A stretch of 64,000 nt of DNA from Sphingobium sp. OAS761 (GTDB lineage Bacteria; Pseudomonadota; Alphaproteobacteria; Sphingomonadales; Sphingomonadaceae), in NCBI RefSeq assembly GCF_024168485.1, contig NZ_JALJVY010000007.1:202629-266628 (forward strand), written 5' to 3'. The notes beneath the pieces are model-generated. The model was not told the DNA's origin. It searched no databases and saw only the letters and a program-made list of their open reading frames with translations. The position numbers were made by a program, and so were the translations under genes. Positions 9,213 through 18,378 of the stretch are shown in pieces; the first letter of the stretch is position 1, and each line of letters opens with the position of its first letter.

Positions 9213-9620
9213 TTACAGCAACGCTTCAAGCAGGCCGATCAGCGGCAAGTCCGCAGGCGGCATCTGCATCCCGTACATCTGCGCCGGTCGCACCCATGTG
9301 AGGGCCGTTGCATGGCGCGCCTGCGCCACCCCCTGCCATTTGCGGCAGACATAGAGCAGCAGCAGCAAATGCCGGTCGCCGATCGGTTCGCTGGCGAAAC
9401 AGGCGGGCGCAAGGCAGCTTGCATGGGTAGCGATGCCAAGTTCCTCTTCCAATTCGCGCACCAGCGCCGCTTCGGGCGTTTCGCCCGGTTCCACTTTGCC
9501 TCCGGGAAATTCCCACAGCCCGGCCATGGATGTGCCCGGGGGCCTTTGCTGCAACAGGATGCGGCCGTCCGGATCGATCAAAGCGGCGGCAACGACAAGC
9601 AGGGCAGAATTAGCAGTCAT
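9213..9620 (-). CDS. mutT: NUDIX hydrolase, MutT-type (8-oxo-dGTP diphosphatase)
   Basis: A 135-residue protein with a perfect Nudix box from Gly41 to Ile63 (G-x5-E47-x7-R55-E56-x-x-E59-E60-x-G62). The LLQQRPPG and AGLWEFPGGKVE segments are typical of the MutT/(di)nucleoside branch, which cleaves oxidised dGTP to prevent A:T to C:G mutation. Convergent with bfr. Confidence 0.88.
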   Translation of the reverse strand: MTANSALLVVAAALIDPDGRILLQQRPPGTSMAGLWEFPGGKVEPGETPEAALVRELEEELGIATHASCLAPACFASEPIGDRHLLLLLYVCRKWQGVAQARHATALTWVRPAQMYGMQMPPADLPLIGLLEALL

Positions 9621-9702
9621 ATCGTTCCTGATGAAAGGGCTTTGTTAACCCTCGCTGCTTTACATCTCCCATGGGGACTGTCTGTAGCGAAATGGGGGCT
9701 GT

Positions 9703-9888
9703 ATGCGCCGGATCATTCACATCCTTGTCCGATCTGCGCTGGTGCGCAGTCAGCGCGGTGCGACGGCCGTAGAATATGCACTCATTCTTGCCATGGTCGT
9801 TTTGGCGATGATTACCGCCCTGACCAACGTCGCAAACAAGACCACGGGGATGTGGGGTAACGTATCGAATGAAGTATTGGCTCGTTAA
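9703..9888 (+). CDS. Flp/Fap-type IVb pilin-like protein 1
   Basis: A 61-residue protein with a basic leader (MRRIIHILVRSALVRSQR), then G-ATAVEYALILAMVV, the prepilin cleavage/assembly motif of Flp pilins (Gly before the cut, Glu5 of the mature chain), and one hydrophobic helix. The leader is longer than in the following pilin, and the C-terminal tail NKTTGMWGNVSNEVLAR is more polar. Followed 138 bp later by a second pilin gene; no Tad secretion genes are in the window. Confidence 0.82.
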   Translation: MRRIIHILVRSALVRSQRGATAVEYALILAMVVLAMITALTNVANKTTGMWGNVSNEVLAR

Positions 9889-9919
9889 CCATCAATATCT
9901 GACAATACCTCCTTCCCCA

Positions 9920-9934
9920 TTAAACTTTTCTCAA
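9920..9934 (+). promoter_or_regulatory. CtrA-like site upstream of the second Flp pilin
   Basis: TTAA (9920-9923), a 7-nt spacer and TCAA (9931-9934) match the CtrA recognition pattern TTAA-N7-TTAA with one mismatch. It lies 93 bp before the pilin start. CtrA controls pilin transcription in Caulobacter, so the position is suggestive, but single near-matches occur by chance. Confidence 0.25.
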
Positions 9935-10026
9935 CCGACTTTCTCTAATGCCGTCCTTGCTGACCACCAAAATTCATGCGGGGCGGCCGGGTAGTTGATC
10001 ATAGTTTTATCTCAAGGAGACGTCAC

Positions 10027-10188
10027 ATGCAGTTCGTCCGTAAGATGCTGAAGAATGAAAAGGGTGCAACCGCGATCGAATACGGCCTGATCGCCGCTCT
10101 GATCGCCGTCGCCGCCATCGGCGCCATGACCAGCCTGGGCTCGAAGCTCGGCAGCACCTTCAACAACGTTTCGGGCAACCTGAAGTAA
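10027..10188 (+). CDS. Flp-type IVb pilin 2
   Basis: A 53-residue major-pilin-like protein. The ATG at 10027 follows an AAGGAGA ribosome site at 10014-10020; an upstream in-frame codon at 9976 is discounted. Leader MQFVRKMLKNEKG is cut before ATAIEYGLIAALIAV, with the essential Glu5. The short tail SLGSKLGSTFNNVSGNLK is typical of Flp. The strong ribosome site and a terminator immediately downstream suggest an abundant monocistronic transcript. The assembly machinery must be elsewhere. Confidence 0.92.
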   Translation: MQFVRKMLKNEKGATAIEYGLIAALIAVAAIGAMTSLGSKLGSTFNNVSGNLK

Positions 10189-10213
10189 GCCCGGCACTTT
10201 GTCGAAATCGGAA

Positions 10214-10243
10214 GGCGGCGGGCTTCATGTCCGCCGCCTTTTT
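10214..10243 (+). terminator. Rho-independent terminator of the Flp pilin gene
   Basis: GGCGGCGG (10214-10221) pairs with CCGCCGCC (10231-10238) across a 9-nt loop and is followed by TTTTT. It also lies just beyond the end of the convergent M48 protease gene, and could stop that transcript weakly. Confidence 0.88.
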
Positions 10244-10252
10244 CGTGTCTGC

Positions 10253-11725
10253 CTACCAGGTGACGATCTTCACTCGTTGCCCGGGCCGCAGCACGCTGTT
10301 GGCCGTAAGGGCATTGATCGTCAGAAATCGATCCAGCGCATAGTCCTGATAGGCCATGCGTTTGCTCAGCGATTGCACCGTATCACCCGCCTTTACGGTG
10401 ACGACGGATACGCGGCGCGGCTTGATCGCGCCAGCGTCCGCCGCGGACAAGCGCTGGAGAGACTGAACCATAGAGGCAAAGGGGCCTATGCCGCGTCCCG
10501 CCGGGGTCAGAAGAAGAAAATGATAGGCTTTCCCGCCACCAAGGTCGTAGGCGAACACCGTTGCGTCAACCTGGGATGACTGGGCGGTCGCACGCACTGT
10601 CCGCCATGCTGCCGGGATGCCGTTTACGACGAGGCGACTGACCTCTCCCGGGGGAACGGCTCCGTTCCCGCCGAGCGTCGCGAAAACCTGCGCGACATAA
10701 GCGTTGAGGTCGCCGCCATAGGGCGCAGATCCAAATTGCGCCTGCCCGCCCGAACCGGTGATGGAAACGGCGTTCGTCCCGTTTTCCATGCCAAATCCGT
10801 CGGGCGCCACGAAGCTGATCCGCAGGTCGGGGTGGCGGAAGCGACTGCCTTCGATCACGCCCTGCTTCGGATCGTCACCATAAAGAACGCCGTCGAGTGC
10901 GTTCAGGAAAGCATCGCGGTTGCGAACCGTGCTGGTTGAGCTGGTATTGCGGGCATTGCGTTCGGCCCGCGTGACGCGTGCTGCCGGGTTGGGATGCGTG
11001 CTCGCCCATTCGGGCATAGACCGAGCGCCGCCCGCTACCCGGCTGTCCAGACTGCTTTGTGCGGCAAGCGACGCCAGCATGTCCGACAAGGCGCGCGGAT
11101 CGTATCCGCCCGACGCAAGATAGCGGATGCCAAGATCGTCCGCCTCATATTCCTGGCTTCGCGAAAATTTGAGCGTCAGCAACTGGCTGCCGGTCCCGAT
11201 TCCCTTCTGGATCAGGCTGCCGAATCCGGAATCTCCCAACAGGGCACCGCTCAGCACCTGTAACAGGGCTCCGCCTATGGCATTTCGCTGCGCCGCCTGT
11301 TGCCGCCGCTGACCATGGCGGGCCGCGACATGGCCTACCTCATGACCCAGCACTCCCGCCAGCTCGGCTTCGTCGTTCATCAAGGCCATGAGCTGCCGGG
11401 TCACATAGACATATCCTCCCGGTATCGCGAACGCGTTGTTGACCGGAGAGTTGAGCAAGGTGACCGTAAAGTCGCCCTGCGCATTCGATAGCCCGGACTG
11501 GACGGCGATGCGGCGACCGACCGTTTCTACATAGGCGGCCTGACCTCCAGAATAGGCGCCGCCAAATTCCTTCAGCAATTCCGGATGCTGTTTCGCTCCG
11601 CTCGTCTTGTCCGCGGCGCTGATGGAGGAGACGGTCCGAATCGCCCGTTGTTGTCCGATGACCCCGGGCGCGACGAGCGCCAGCAAGCTGGCCATCGTCA
11701 GGCCCATATTATGTTTCCAGTCCAT
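10253..11725 (-). CDS. Periplasmic M48 zinc metalloprotease with C-terminal LysM-like domain (BepA-like)
   Basis: A 490-residue exported protease. After an N-terminal signal segment (ending near GVIGQQ), the M48 domain carries HEVGH (128-132) and the downstream SQEYEADDLGIRYL Glu-ligand helix. BepA-like enzymes degrade misfolded outer-membrane proteins. The last 55 residues (VKAGDTVQSLSKRM ... LRPGQRVKIVTW) look like a LysM module, which would bind peptidoglycan. Between them lies a region of about 190 residues of no recognised family. Convergent with the Flp gene. Confidence 0.88.
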   Translation of the reverse strand: MDWKHNMGLTMASLLALVAPGVIGQQRAIRTVSSISAADKTSGAKQHPELLKEFGGAYSGGQAAYVETVGRRIAVQSGLSNAQGDFTVTLLNSPVNNAFAIPGGYVYVTRQLMALMNDEAELAGVLGHEVGHVAARHGQRRQQAAQRNAIGGALLQVLSGALLGDSGFGSLIQKGIGTGSQLLTLKFSRSQEYEADDLGIRYLASGGYDPRALSDMLASLAAQSSLDSRVAGGARSMPEWASTHPNPAARVTRAERNARNTSSTSTVRNRDAFLNALDGVLYGDDPKQGVIEGSRFRHPDLRISFVAPDGFGMENGTNAVSITGSGGQAQFGSAPYGGDLNAYVAQVFATLGGNGAVPPGEVSRLVVNGIPAAWRTVRATAQSSQVDATVFAYDLGGGKAYHFLLLTPAGRGIGPFASMVQSLQRLSAADAGAIKPRRVSVVTVKAGDTVQSLSKRMAYQDYALDRFLTINALTANSVLRPGQRVKIVTW

Positions 11726-11806
11726 CCCTATCCCTTACCGTTGCAGACAAGCAACAAACAGGCAGGGGCATCGTTCCGCGTCGGGCGGAGCCGCTACCGC
11801 TACCTG

Positions 11807-12751
11807 TCAGGCACCGATAGCCAGAAACTTGTCAGCCCGGTCGATCCGCAGCGCATCGCGGTCCATGCTCGCCAGCGCTTCCAGTTCCGCTTCGATGGCA
11901 GCGCCCAGATTGGCGATCGCCTGTACGGGGTCCCGATGGGCGCCGCCGACCGGCTCGGCGACGATTTGGTCGATCACGCCCAGGGCCTTCAAATGCTGCG
12001 CAGTGACCTGCATCGCCGTGGCGGCATCGCTGGCCTTGTCCGCGGTTCGCCAGAGAATGGAGGCGCACCCTTCGGGCGAAATCACCGAATAGACCGCATG
12101 TTCGAACATCAATACGCGGTTCGCCGCAGCCAGTGCAATCGCTCCGCCCGAACCGCCCTCACCGACTACTGCGGCTACCATGGGCACCCCCAGCTTCAGG
12201 CAGGCTTCGGTCGAGCGCGCAATCGCCTCTGCCTGGCCGCGCTCTTCCGCCTGCACGCCGGGGAAGGCACCCGATGTGTCGACCAGCGTCACGACCGGCA
12301 GATTGAACCTGTCGGCAAGTTCCATCAGGCGAATCGCCTTGCGATACCCTTCCGGTTTCGCCATGCCGAAATTGTGCCGGACCCGGCTGGCGGTGTCGTC
12401 GCCCTTTTCGTGGCCGATAACCATGAGCCGCCGCTCGCCCAGCGTCGCAAATCCGCCCAATATCGCCTGATCGTCCGCGAACGCGCGGTCGCCTGCCAGC
12501 GGCATGAAATTGTCGAACATGCCCGCGACATAATCCTTGAAATGCGGGCGGTCGGCATGGCGTGCAACCTGTGTCTTTTGCCAGGGCGTCAATTTCGCAT
12601 AGGTATCCAGCAACATCTTGGCCGCGCGCTGCTCCAGCGTCGCGATCTCGCCGTCGATATCGATCTCGCTCGCATCGGCGGTGGAACGCAGTTCAACGAT
12701 CCGCGATTCCAGTTCCGCGATGGGCTTTTCAAATTCCAGAAAGCTAACCAT
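11807..12751 (-). CDS. accA: Acetyl-CoA carboxylase carboxyltransferase subunit alpha
   Basis: Alpha subunit of the carboxyltransferase that makes malonyl-CoA for fatty-acid synthesis; works with AccD (not here). Length 314 is normal. Recognisable segments are [52 protein letters not shown] and [19 protein letters not shown]. It lies 11 bp downstream of xerD. Confidence 0.96.
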   Translation of the reverse strand: MVSFLEFEKPIAELESRIVELRSTADASEIDIDGEIATLEQRAAKMLLDTYAKLTPWQKTQVARHADRPHFKDYVAGMFDNFMPLAGDRAFADDQAILGGFATLGERRLMVIGHEKGDDTASRVRHNFGMAKPEGYRKAIRLMELADRFNLPVVTLVDTSGAFPGVQAEERGQAEAIARSTEACLKLGVPMVAAVVGEGGSGGAIALAAANRVLMFEHAVYSVISPEGCASILWRTADKASDAATAMQVTAQHLKALGVIDQIVAEPVGGAHRDPVQAIANLGAAIEAELEALASMDRDALRIDRADKFLAIGA

Positions 12752-12762
12752 GGCGCATGGCG

Positions 12763-13692
12763 TTAGGGCGCCTGTGCGTCGCCGTCAACGCGGCGATGCG
12801 GCCTGACCGTCGTCATCGCGGCCAACGGGTGCCGCCGGTTAACCAGTTCCACCAGGCGGCGGCTATCGACATGCGTATAGATTTGCGTGGTGGCGATGTC
12901 GGCATGACCCAGCATCGATTGCAGGGCGCGAAGATCCGCCCCCCCTTCCAGCAAATGGGTCGCGAACGCGTGCCGCAGCACATGCGGACTGACCCGTTCT
13001 GGCGGAATACCCGCCGCCGCGGCGAGCGCTTTCACCATCTGGTAAAGGCGAATACGACTTAGATGCGACTTCCCGGACGGAAAAAGCCAGGGACTGTCGA
13101 CGGGAACATAAGGAAGCCAGGTCGCGACCGCCGCGCGCGCCCGGTCCGAAATCGGAACGAGCCGTTCCCGTGCCCCCTTGCCGCGCAAAATGAGAAATGG
13201 CCGATCCGTCGCCAGCGCGCGACGCGGCAAGGATATGAGTTCAGTCGCGCGCAGGCCCGACCCGTAGAGAAGTTCGATCAGCGCGGACAGGCGTATATCC
13301 AGCGGTGCCGGGTGCTCCACGGCCATCCGTTCGGCAATCACGGCAAAGAAGGAATCGACTTCCCCGGTGGAGAGTATCTTGGGCAGAGGCCTTCTCGTAA
13401 CCGGACGCGGCAAGGCGGAAGACGGATTGTCGCCGCGCATGCCCTCTTCCTCCAGAAAGGAATAGAAGGCGCGCAGCGCCGATACCTTGCGCGCCACCGA
13501 GGACGCAGCCAAAGCCTCCCAGGCCGCAGCAAGACCGCCCAGTTGCGCCTTGCACGCCGATGCGAGCGAGCCAACGGTCGCGCGGACACCCTCCAGATCG
13601 CGGCGATAGGCCAGCAATGTGTTGCGTGACGCCCCTCGTTCGGCCGCCATCATCTCCAGGAAGCGGTCGATCAAGGCACGATCATCATCCAT
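12763..13692 (-). CDS. xerD: Tyrosine recombinase XerD-like
   Basis: Site-specific recombinase of 309 residues that with XerC resolves chromosome dimers at dif. The catalytic set is complete: Arg148 (GSGLRATEL), Lys172, His237, Arg240 ([12 protein letters not shown]), His263 ([10 protein letters not shown]) and nucleophile Tyr272. An N-terminal SAM-like core-binding domain occupies residues 1-100. Length, housekeeping position next to accA and lack of flanking att-like repeats argue for the chromosomal Xer enzyme rather than a phage integrase. Start and preceding stop share one base (TGATG). Confidence 0.9.
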   Translation of the reverse strand: MDDDRALIDRFLEMMAAERGASRNTLLAYRRDLEGVRATVGSLASACKAQLGGLAAAWEALAASSVARKVSALRAFYSFLEEEGMRGDNPSSALPRPVTRRPLPKILSTGEVDSFFAVIAERMAVEHPAPLDIRLSALIELLYGSGLRATELISLPRRALATDRPFLILRGKGARERLVPISDRARAAVATWLPYVPVDSPWLFPSGKSHLSRIRLYQMVKALAAAAGIPPERVSPHVLRHAFATHLLEGGADLRALQSMLGHADIATTQIYTHVDSRRLVELVNRRHPLAAMTTVRPHRRVDGDAQAP

Positions 13693-15530
13693 CAGCCCGT
13701 CCGTGTGATCGCCTCGGCCGCGATCATGCGGGCTTCGGGATCAAGGCCCACGCGATGCAGGGCGGCGACGATATGATAGAGGTGCGCGGGTGGCAGGCGA
13801 TCCCAGTCGCGCGTTTGCATCCCTACGGCAGCGAGCAGCGCCACCGTCGCCTTCTCGCCCCGCTGCGCGGCGGCGTTGATCGTGCGCGCCCAGCGGCTGT
13901 TGGCGGCAAGACTGAAACCCTGATCCTGCGCGAGCGAAGCCGCCTGATCGGCGGACAGCCGCGCCAGTCCGGCCAGGGCGGCAATGACCATGCGTCCCTT
14001 TTCAGCGCCGGCATCGTCGATGAAGCTCGACACGCGACCGGGGGTGATCTCCACCACGGGGCTGGGCGCACCAACGGCCAGCAACGCCCAGAAACGGCTT
14101 TGGCCGTCTCCGCTCAAGCGGCCGATTGCCCGCCCCCAGCGCGCCGCATTGCGATCATAGCCGGCTGTCAGCATCGCCGCGACAAGGTTCGCGGCATCCT
14201 GGGCGTCCGCCTGCGCAACCGGCAGCGCGGCAGCGGCACGCGCGGTCGCGATCAGTCCGAGATAGTCGGGCTCGGCCGTATCACCCCACCAGCGATGCAT
14301 GGCGGCAATACGATCCCCCACGGTCGCGCCGGCATAAGCCGTCCGCAACGCATCGATCCGGTCAGTAGCATCCGAAGGGGCGTCCCCTTCCGTACCCAAT
14401 TCTCCGTAGAATCCGACAAGAGCCGCATTCGAGAACACACCCAGTCGCGCGGCAACCTGCACACCGGGCAGGCGACGCGCCGCTGTCAGCGCGGGCGCGC
14501 GGGCTTCCCATGCCCGCACATGCTGTCCGGCCGTCGCATACAACGCTTCGGGAATTTCGACATTGAGGGCCGTCGCCAGACCAAAGCGCCACGCGGTCAG
14601 TCGGTCGACGCCCTCCCAGTCGACAGTGACCGAACGGCGCGCGTTGAAACCGGCGCCCACCACCTTTTCCGCGAGTCGATAGTCGGCCCCGCGGACGACA
14701 CCGCGCCTTTGCGCCTGATTAAGCGCTCCGCTGGCGGTTCCCTGATCCCCCGACAGGGCCGGGCAGATGGCGCGCGTCATGTCCCAGCCCGGTTCCTTGC
14801 TGGTTCGCAACGCACCATCGGACAAGGGGCACAGTCCCGCCGGATCCGCGGTCGCGAGATAGGTCTGCATCGCGATGGCGTAGAGACGCGGGCTATACTG
14901 ATCGGGATCGACGCTCTGCACGATCAGGCGTGCGCTGTCCGCCTCGCCCATGCGCAGCAACAGCCATGCACGCTCCGCCGCCCAGTCAGCGCCGTTGATA
15001 TCGCCCGGCGTATCGGTCGCGGTCAGCAGCGCACGGCGAAGCAGGATGGATGCCCAGCGCGACACGATGGGCGCGTGCGTCAGCTTCATCAAAGTCGCGA
15101 GATATTTGCCCGATTGCTGTCCGAAAGCGTCCGGTTCAAACCCGCGCGTCTCGGGCGTCAACGGGCCGATGCGGTCGAGCGACCGGCGCGCGCCATCGGG
15201 CAAGTCATATTTGGCCCGCTGCGCGGCCAGTTCCGCAGGCGTCAGTTCCTCCTCTGCCGTCGCATCCCGATCCGGCTCGTCCCCCGCGTCACCCGGTTGC
15301 GTCAGCGCCAGGTTCGGCGGCGTGCTCGGATTGAGCGCAGCGGGCGCTTGCCCGGCGGGACGGGCCGGCTGCGGGACGGTTGGCGACGATGCGGGTGCGG
15401 GCGCCTCGGGCGGATCCCCGAAGCCGGGTGGCAAAAGGGATTCAGGCGCCTGTTGTGCGATTACCGGCAGGGTCAACGCCAGCGCGAAGCTGCCCACCGC
15501 CCATTTCGCATTGCCCCCCAAACGCCGCAT
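13692..15530 (-). CDS. Exported protein of unknown function, 612 residues
   Basis: No family recognised. The N-terminus is a signal peptide (hydrophobic core AVGSFALALTLPVIAQ), followed by a Pro/Ala-rich linker (about residues 28-75) and a long Ala/Leu/Arg-rich alpha-helical region with recurring short helical pairs that may be TPR/SEL1-like solenoid repeats. The stop overlaps the xerD start by one base and a 62-residue membrane protein ends 5 bp upstream, so the three genes are probably co-transcribed. A periplasmic helical scaffold is the most that can be inferred. Confidence 0.75.
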   Translation of the reverse strand: MRRLGGNAKWAVGSFALALTLPVIAQQAPESLLPPGFGDPPEAPAPASSPTVPQPARPAGQAPAALNPSTPPNLALTQPGDAGDEPDRDATAEEELTPAELAAQRAKYDLPDGARRSLDRIGPLTPETRGFEPDAFGQQSGKYLATLMKLTHAPIVSRWASILLRRALLTATDTPGDINGADWAAERAWLLLRMGEADSARLIVQSVDPDQYSPRLYAIAMQTYLATADPAGLCPLSDGALRTSKEPGWDMTRAICPALSGDQGTASGALNQAQRRGVVRGADYRLAEKVVGAGFNARRSVTVDWEGVDRLTAWRFGLATALNVEIPEALYATAGQHVRAWEARAPALTAARRLPGVQVAARLGVFSNAALVGFYGELGTEGDAPSDATDRIDALRTAYAGATVGDRIAAMHRWWGDTAEPDYLGLIATARAAAALPVAQADAQDAANLVAAMLTAGYDRNAARWGRAIGRLSGDGQSRFWALLAVGAPSPVVEITPGRVSSFIDDAGAEKGRMVIAALAGLARLSADQAASLAQDQGFSLAANSRWARTINAAAQRGEKATVALLAAVGMQTRDWDRLPPAHLYHIVAALHRVGLDPEARMIAAEAITRTG

Positions 15531-15535
15531 GCGGA

Positions 15536-15724
15536 TTACTTGCCCAACTTGTCGGCGGGAATGACTTTCTCAACCGGCTGCTGCGGCCTTTCGCCGCCAC
15601 GCGACCAAAGAAACGCCAGGAGCGCGACAAGGAGGATCAGAAGAGCGATGGGGATTATCGGCAGTCCCCGGCCGCGACGCCGCGCGCTGCCTTCGAAACT
15701 GCTGTAGCTGCGGTTCTTTTTCAT
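15536..15724 (-). CDS. Small single-pass membrane protein
   Basis: A 62-residue protein with a strongly basic N-terminus (MKKNRSYSSFEGSARRRGRG), one transmembrane helix (LPIIPIALLILLVALLAFLW) and a short tail RGGERPQQPVEKVIPADKLGK. The charge distribution predicts N-in, C-out topology. Function unknown. It is the first gene of a run with the 612-residue exported protein and xerD, and is divergent from aroK. Confidence 0.75.
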   Translation of the reverse strand: MKKNRSYSSFEGSARRRGRGLPIIPIALLILLVALLAFLWSRGGERPQQPVEKVIPADKLGK

Positions 15725-15818
15725 ATGTCCTTACTGCGGATGACCCGAAAGACGGCCTGAAAGAGCCGGAAAGATGCGATTTGCGTCCGTGACGGGGGGC
15801 TGTATAGCCCCGCAAGCC

Positions 15819-16367
15819 ATGCAGCGAAACAGCAAAATCCCGGTGAGCCCGGCCAGGCGCGGCCCCATCGTCCTTGTGGGGATGATGGGTGTCGGAAAAT
15901 CCACGGTGGGGCGCCGGCTTGCGGCCCGTCTGGGCCTTCATTTCGTCGATGCCGACGAGGAGATCGAAAAGGCCGCCGGCATGAGCGTGACCGAAATATT
16001 CGAACGCTATGGCGAGCCCTATTTCCGCGACGGGGAGCGGCGTGTCATCGCCCGCTTGCTCGACGGCGCACCGAAAGTCATCGCGACCGGCGGTGGCGCG
16101 TTCATGCAGGATGACACGCGCGCGCTGATCCTCGATCAGGCGACCGCCATATGGCTGGACGCCGACATCGACATATTGGTCGATCGCGTATCCCGCCGCG
16201 AAGGCCGTCCCTTGCTCAAGAATCGCGATCCGCGCGCCGTGCTCACCGAACTGGCGGCGCTGCGCAACCCGGTCTACGCGCTCGCCCCTATTCACGTCAA
16301 AAGCATAGCCGCGCCGCACGAAACGGCGGTCGAGCGGATCATGGAGCAACTGACCCAATGGCAATAG
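15819..16367 (+). CDS. aroK: Shikimate kinase
   Basis: Phosphorylates shikimate in the pathway to chorismate. With the ATG at 15819 the protein is 182 residues; the Walker A loop is GMMGVGKST (21-29), followed by DADEEIEKAAG, the FRDGERRVI shikimate-site segment and ATGGGAFM. An in-frame ATG at 15774 would add 15 residues; it is disfavoured because TTGCGT (15781) and TATAGC (15803) look like a promoter lying between the two candidates, though a very short leader would result. The 3' end overlaps aroB by 10 bp. Confidence 0.93.
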   Translation: MQRNSKIPVSPARRGPIVLVGMMGVGKSTVGRRLAARLGLHFVDADEEIEKAAGMSVTEIFERYGEPYFRDGERRVIARLLDGAPKVIATGGGAFMQDDTRALILDQATAIWLDADIDILVDRVSRREGRPLLKNRDPRAVLTELAALRNPVYALAPIHVKSIAAPHETAVERIMEQLTQWQ

Positions 16368-17464
16368 TCAACGTCGCCCTGGGGGAGCGCAGTTACGACA
16401 TACTGATCGAATCGGGGTCGCTGGATCGCTCCGGCGCCCTGCTTGCCAAATATGCGCGGAAGGGCCGACTGGTCGTGGTCACGGATGACAACGTGGCCGC
16501 CGCGCAACTGCCACGGCTGGACGCCGGCCTGAGAGCGGCCGAGACAAGGATTGCGCCGATCCTCCTGCCGGCCGGCGAACAGACCAAGAGCTGGCACCAT
16601 CTCGAACAATTGCTCGATGCACTGCTGGCGCTGGAGATCGAGCGTGGCGATCACGTGATTGCGCTTGGCGGCGGCGTGATCGGCGATCTGGTCGGCTTTG
16701 CCGCTTCGATCCTCAAGCGCGGCTGCCATTTCGTGCAGGTGCCGACCACCCTGCTGGCACAGGTCGACTCCTCGGTCGGCGGAAAGACCGCGATCAATGC
16801 GAAAGCCGGCAAGAATTTGATCGGCAGTTTTCATCAGCCCGCCTTCGTGCTGATAGACCCGACAACGCTGGACAGCCTGCCGGACCGTGAAACGCGCGCC
16901 GGCTATGCCGAGGTCGTGAAATACGGGCTGATCGACGACGCGGAGTTCTTCGCCTGGTGCGAACGGCATGGCGGCGACCTTCTGGCGGGCGACCCCGAAG
17001 CGCGTACCCGGGCAATCGAACGGAGCGTGCGGGCCAAGGCGGCGATCGTCGCCGACGACGAGCGGGAAACATCGGGGCGCCGCGCGCTGCTCAACCTTGG
17101 CCATACGTTCGGCCATGCACTGGAAGCCGACACCGGATTTTCGGACATGCTGCTGCATGGGGAAGGCGTCGCGGCGGGCATGGCGCTTGCCTTCCGCTAT
17201 TCGGCGCGGCTCGGCCTGTGTTCCGCCGGCGATGCCGAGCGCGTCACCGCGCACCTCAAATCGGTAGGGTTACCCCACGACCTTTCCAGCGCGCACGTCA
17301 CCGCCGACGGACCGACGCTGGTTGGCCATATGCTCCACGACAAGAAAATGGCGGCCGGCACCCTTCCCTTTCTTCTTGCGCGAGGGATTGGCCAGACCTT
17401 CCTGTCCAAGGACGTTGCATTGTCCGATGTGGCGGCATTTCTGGACGAGGAACGCGCAGCCTGA
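16358..17464 (+). CDS. aroB: 3-dehydroquinate synthase
   Basis: NAD- and metal-dependent cyclase converting DAHP to 3-dehydroquinate. The 368 residues begin at the ATG at 16358, inside the end of aroK. GGGVIGD (104-110) binds NAD; DSSVGGKTAIN (137-147) and LNLGHTFGHALE (near 250) supply substrate and zinc ligands. The aroK-aroB order and 10-bp overlap indicate translational coupling. Confidence 0.97.
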   Translation: MAIVNVALGERSYDILIESGSLDRSGALLAKYARKGRLVVVTDDNVAAAQLPRLDAGLRAAETRIAPILLPAGEQTKSWHHLEQLLDALLALEIERGDHVIALGGGVIGDLVGFAASILKRGCHFVQVPTTLLAQVDSSVGGKTAINAKAGKNLIGSFHQPAFVLIDPTTLDSLPDRETRAGYAEVVKYGLIDDAEFFAWCERHGGDLLAGDPEARTRAIERSVRAKAAIVADDERETSGRRALLNLGHTFGHALEADTGFSDMLLHGEGVAAGMALAFRYSARLGLCSAGDAERVTAHLKSVGLPHDLSSAHVTADGPTLVGHMLHDKKMAAGTLPFLLARGIGQTFLSKDVALSDVAAFLDEERAA

Positions 17465-17503
17465 GCGCCTCCCGCGGCTGGCCGGAAATCGGAACCCGCG
17501 CCC

Positions 17504-17533
17504 GAAATAAAAAGGGCGCCTTTACAGGCGCCC
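17504..17533 (-). terminator. Rho-independent terminator of rpmE
   Basis: GGGCGCC and GGCGCCC (17514-17520 and 17527-17533) form a 7-bp stem with a 6-nt loop. On the minus strand it is followed by TTTTTATTTC, so it serves rpmE; on the plus strand there is no T-run, though the hairpin may still slow aroB transcription. Confidence 0.85.
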
Positions 17534-17557
17534 CCTTCATCCGGTCCGAAAGGCCGA

Positions 17558-17782
17558 TTATTTCTTCAGCGTCAGGCCGCCAAAGCGCTTGTTGAAACGC
17601 GCAACCTGACCGCCCTGCTCCAACTGACGCTGTCCGCCGGTCCAGGCCGGATGCGACTTGGGATCGATGTCGAGCGCCATCGTATCGCCTTCCTTGCCCC
17701 AGGTCGAACGGGTCTGGAAGGTGGTGCCGTCGGTCATCTGGACGGTGATGAAATGATAATCGGGATGGGTATCGGCCTTCAT
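17558..17782 (-). CDS. rpmE: 50S ribosomal protein L31, zinc-free type
   Basis: A 74-residue L31 from the ATG at 17782 ([19 protein letters not shown]); in-frame sequence upstream is not conserved. The usual CxxC zinc pairs of the C+ form are missing, so this is the zinc-independent (C-) form. Ends with [13 protein letters not shown]. It has its own terminator. Confidence 0.95.
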   Translation of the reverse strand: MKADTHPDYHFITVQMTDGTTFQTRSTWGKEGDTMALDIDPKSHPAWTGGQRQLEQGGQVARFNKRFGGLTLKK

Positions 17783-17891
17783 GGCGACTATGCTCCTTAT
17801 ATGGCCGGTTTCCGAACGGCCGGATGCGAAAATATACGAAGGCGCGCCGTTAGCGGTTTCGGCGCGCCAGTGCAAGTCCGTTGGTGCCGGC

Positions 17892-18371
17892 TCAATCCTT
17901 GGGCGGATCGGCAATCATGGCAACGAAATTGGCTTCCGCTGCCAATTTGTCGCCCAGCATCGCCTTGCCCGAAAATTTGCAGACAGCGCCCCGGAACTGG
18001 GTCGCTTCAACAAACAGGTCGAGCAGACAGCCCGGCTCGACGGGCGAGCGGAATTTCGCGCCGTCGATACTCATGAAATAAACGAGCTTTCCGCTGTCGG
18101 CGAGATCCATCGAATCGACCGCGAGAACGCCTGCAGCCTGCGCCATCGCCTCCACGATCAAGACTCCCGGCATGATCGGCCGCGACGGAAAATGCCCCTG
18201 GAAAAAAGGCTCGTTCATGGTGACAGCCTTGACCGCATGGATCGACTGCCCAGGCACCAGCGACACAACCCGATCAACAAGAAGCATCGGGTAGCGATGC
18301 GGGAGCGCGGCCATGATCCGACGGACATCCATCGGACCACGGGCGCTATCCTTTTCCAACTCTCCGTTCAT
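17892..18371 (-). CDS. fabZ: 3-hydroxyacyl-ACP dehydratase
   Basis: Hot-dog fold enzyme that dehydrates 3-hydroxyacyl-ACP in fatty-acid elongation. 159 residues from the ATG at 18371. Substrate segment [13 protein letters not shown]; catalytic His60 in [11 protein letters not shown] and Glu74 in VLIVEAMAQ. It starts 7 bp after skp and ends the bamA-skp-fabZ run; no lpxD or lpxA lies between or after, unlike the arrangement in many proteobacteria. Confidence 0.96.
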   Translation of the reverse strand: MNGELEKDSARGPMDVRRIMAALPHRYPMLLVDRVVSLVPGQSIHAVKAVTMNEPFFQGHFPSRPIMPGVLIVEAMAQAAGVLAVDSMDLADSGKLVYFMSIDGAKFRSPVEPGCLLDLFVEATQFRGAVCKFSGKAMLGDKLAAEANFVAMIADPPKD

Positions 18372-18378
18372 TCTTGTT

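Noticed and set aside
12763..13692. Tyrosine recombinase as a sign of an integrated element
   Set aside because: Sequence and length fit chromosomal XerD, the neighbours are housekeeping genes, and no att-like repeats or tRNA are present.
13560..15707. A 715-codon plus-strand open frame
   Set aside because: Antisense to xerD and the 612-residue exported protein. The minus-strand frames have a signal peptide, overlapping start/stop spacing and recombinase catalytic residues.
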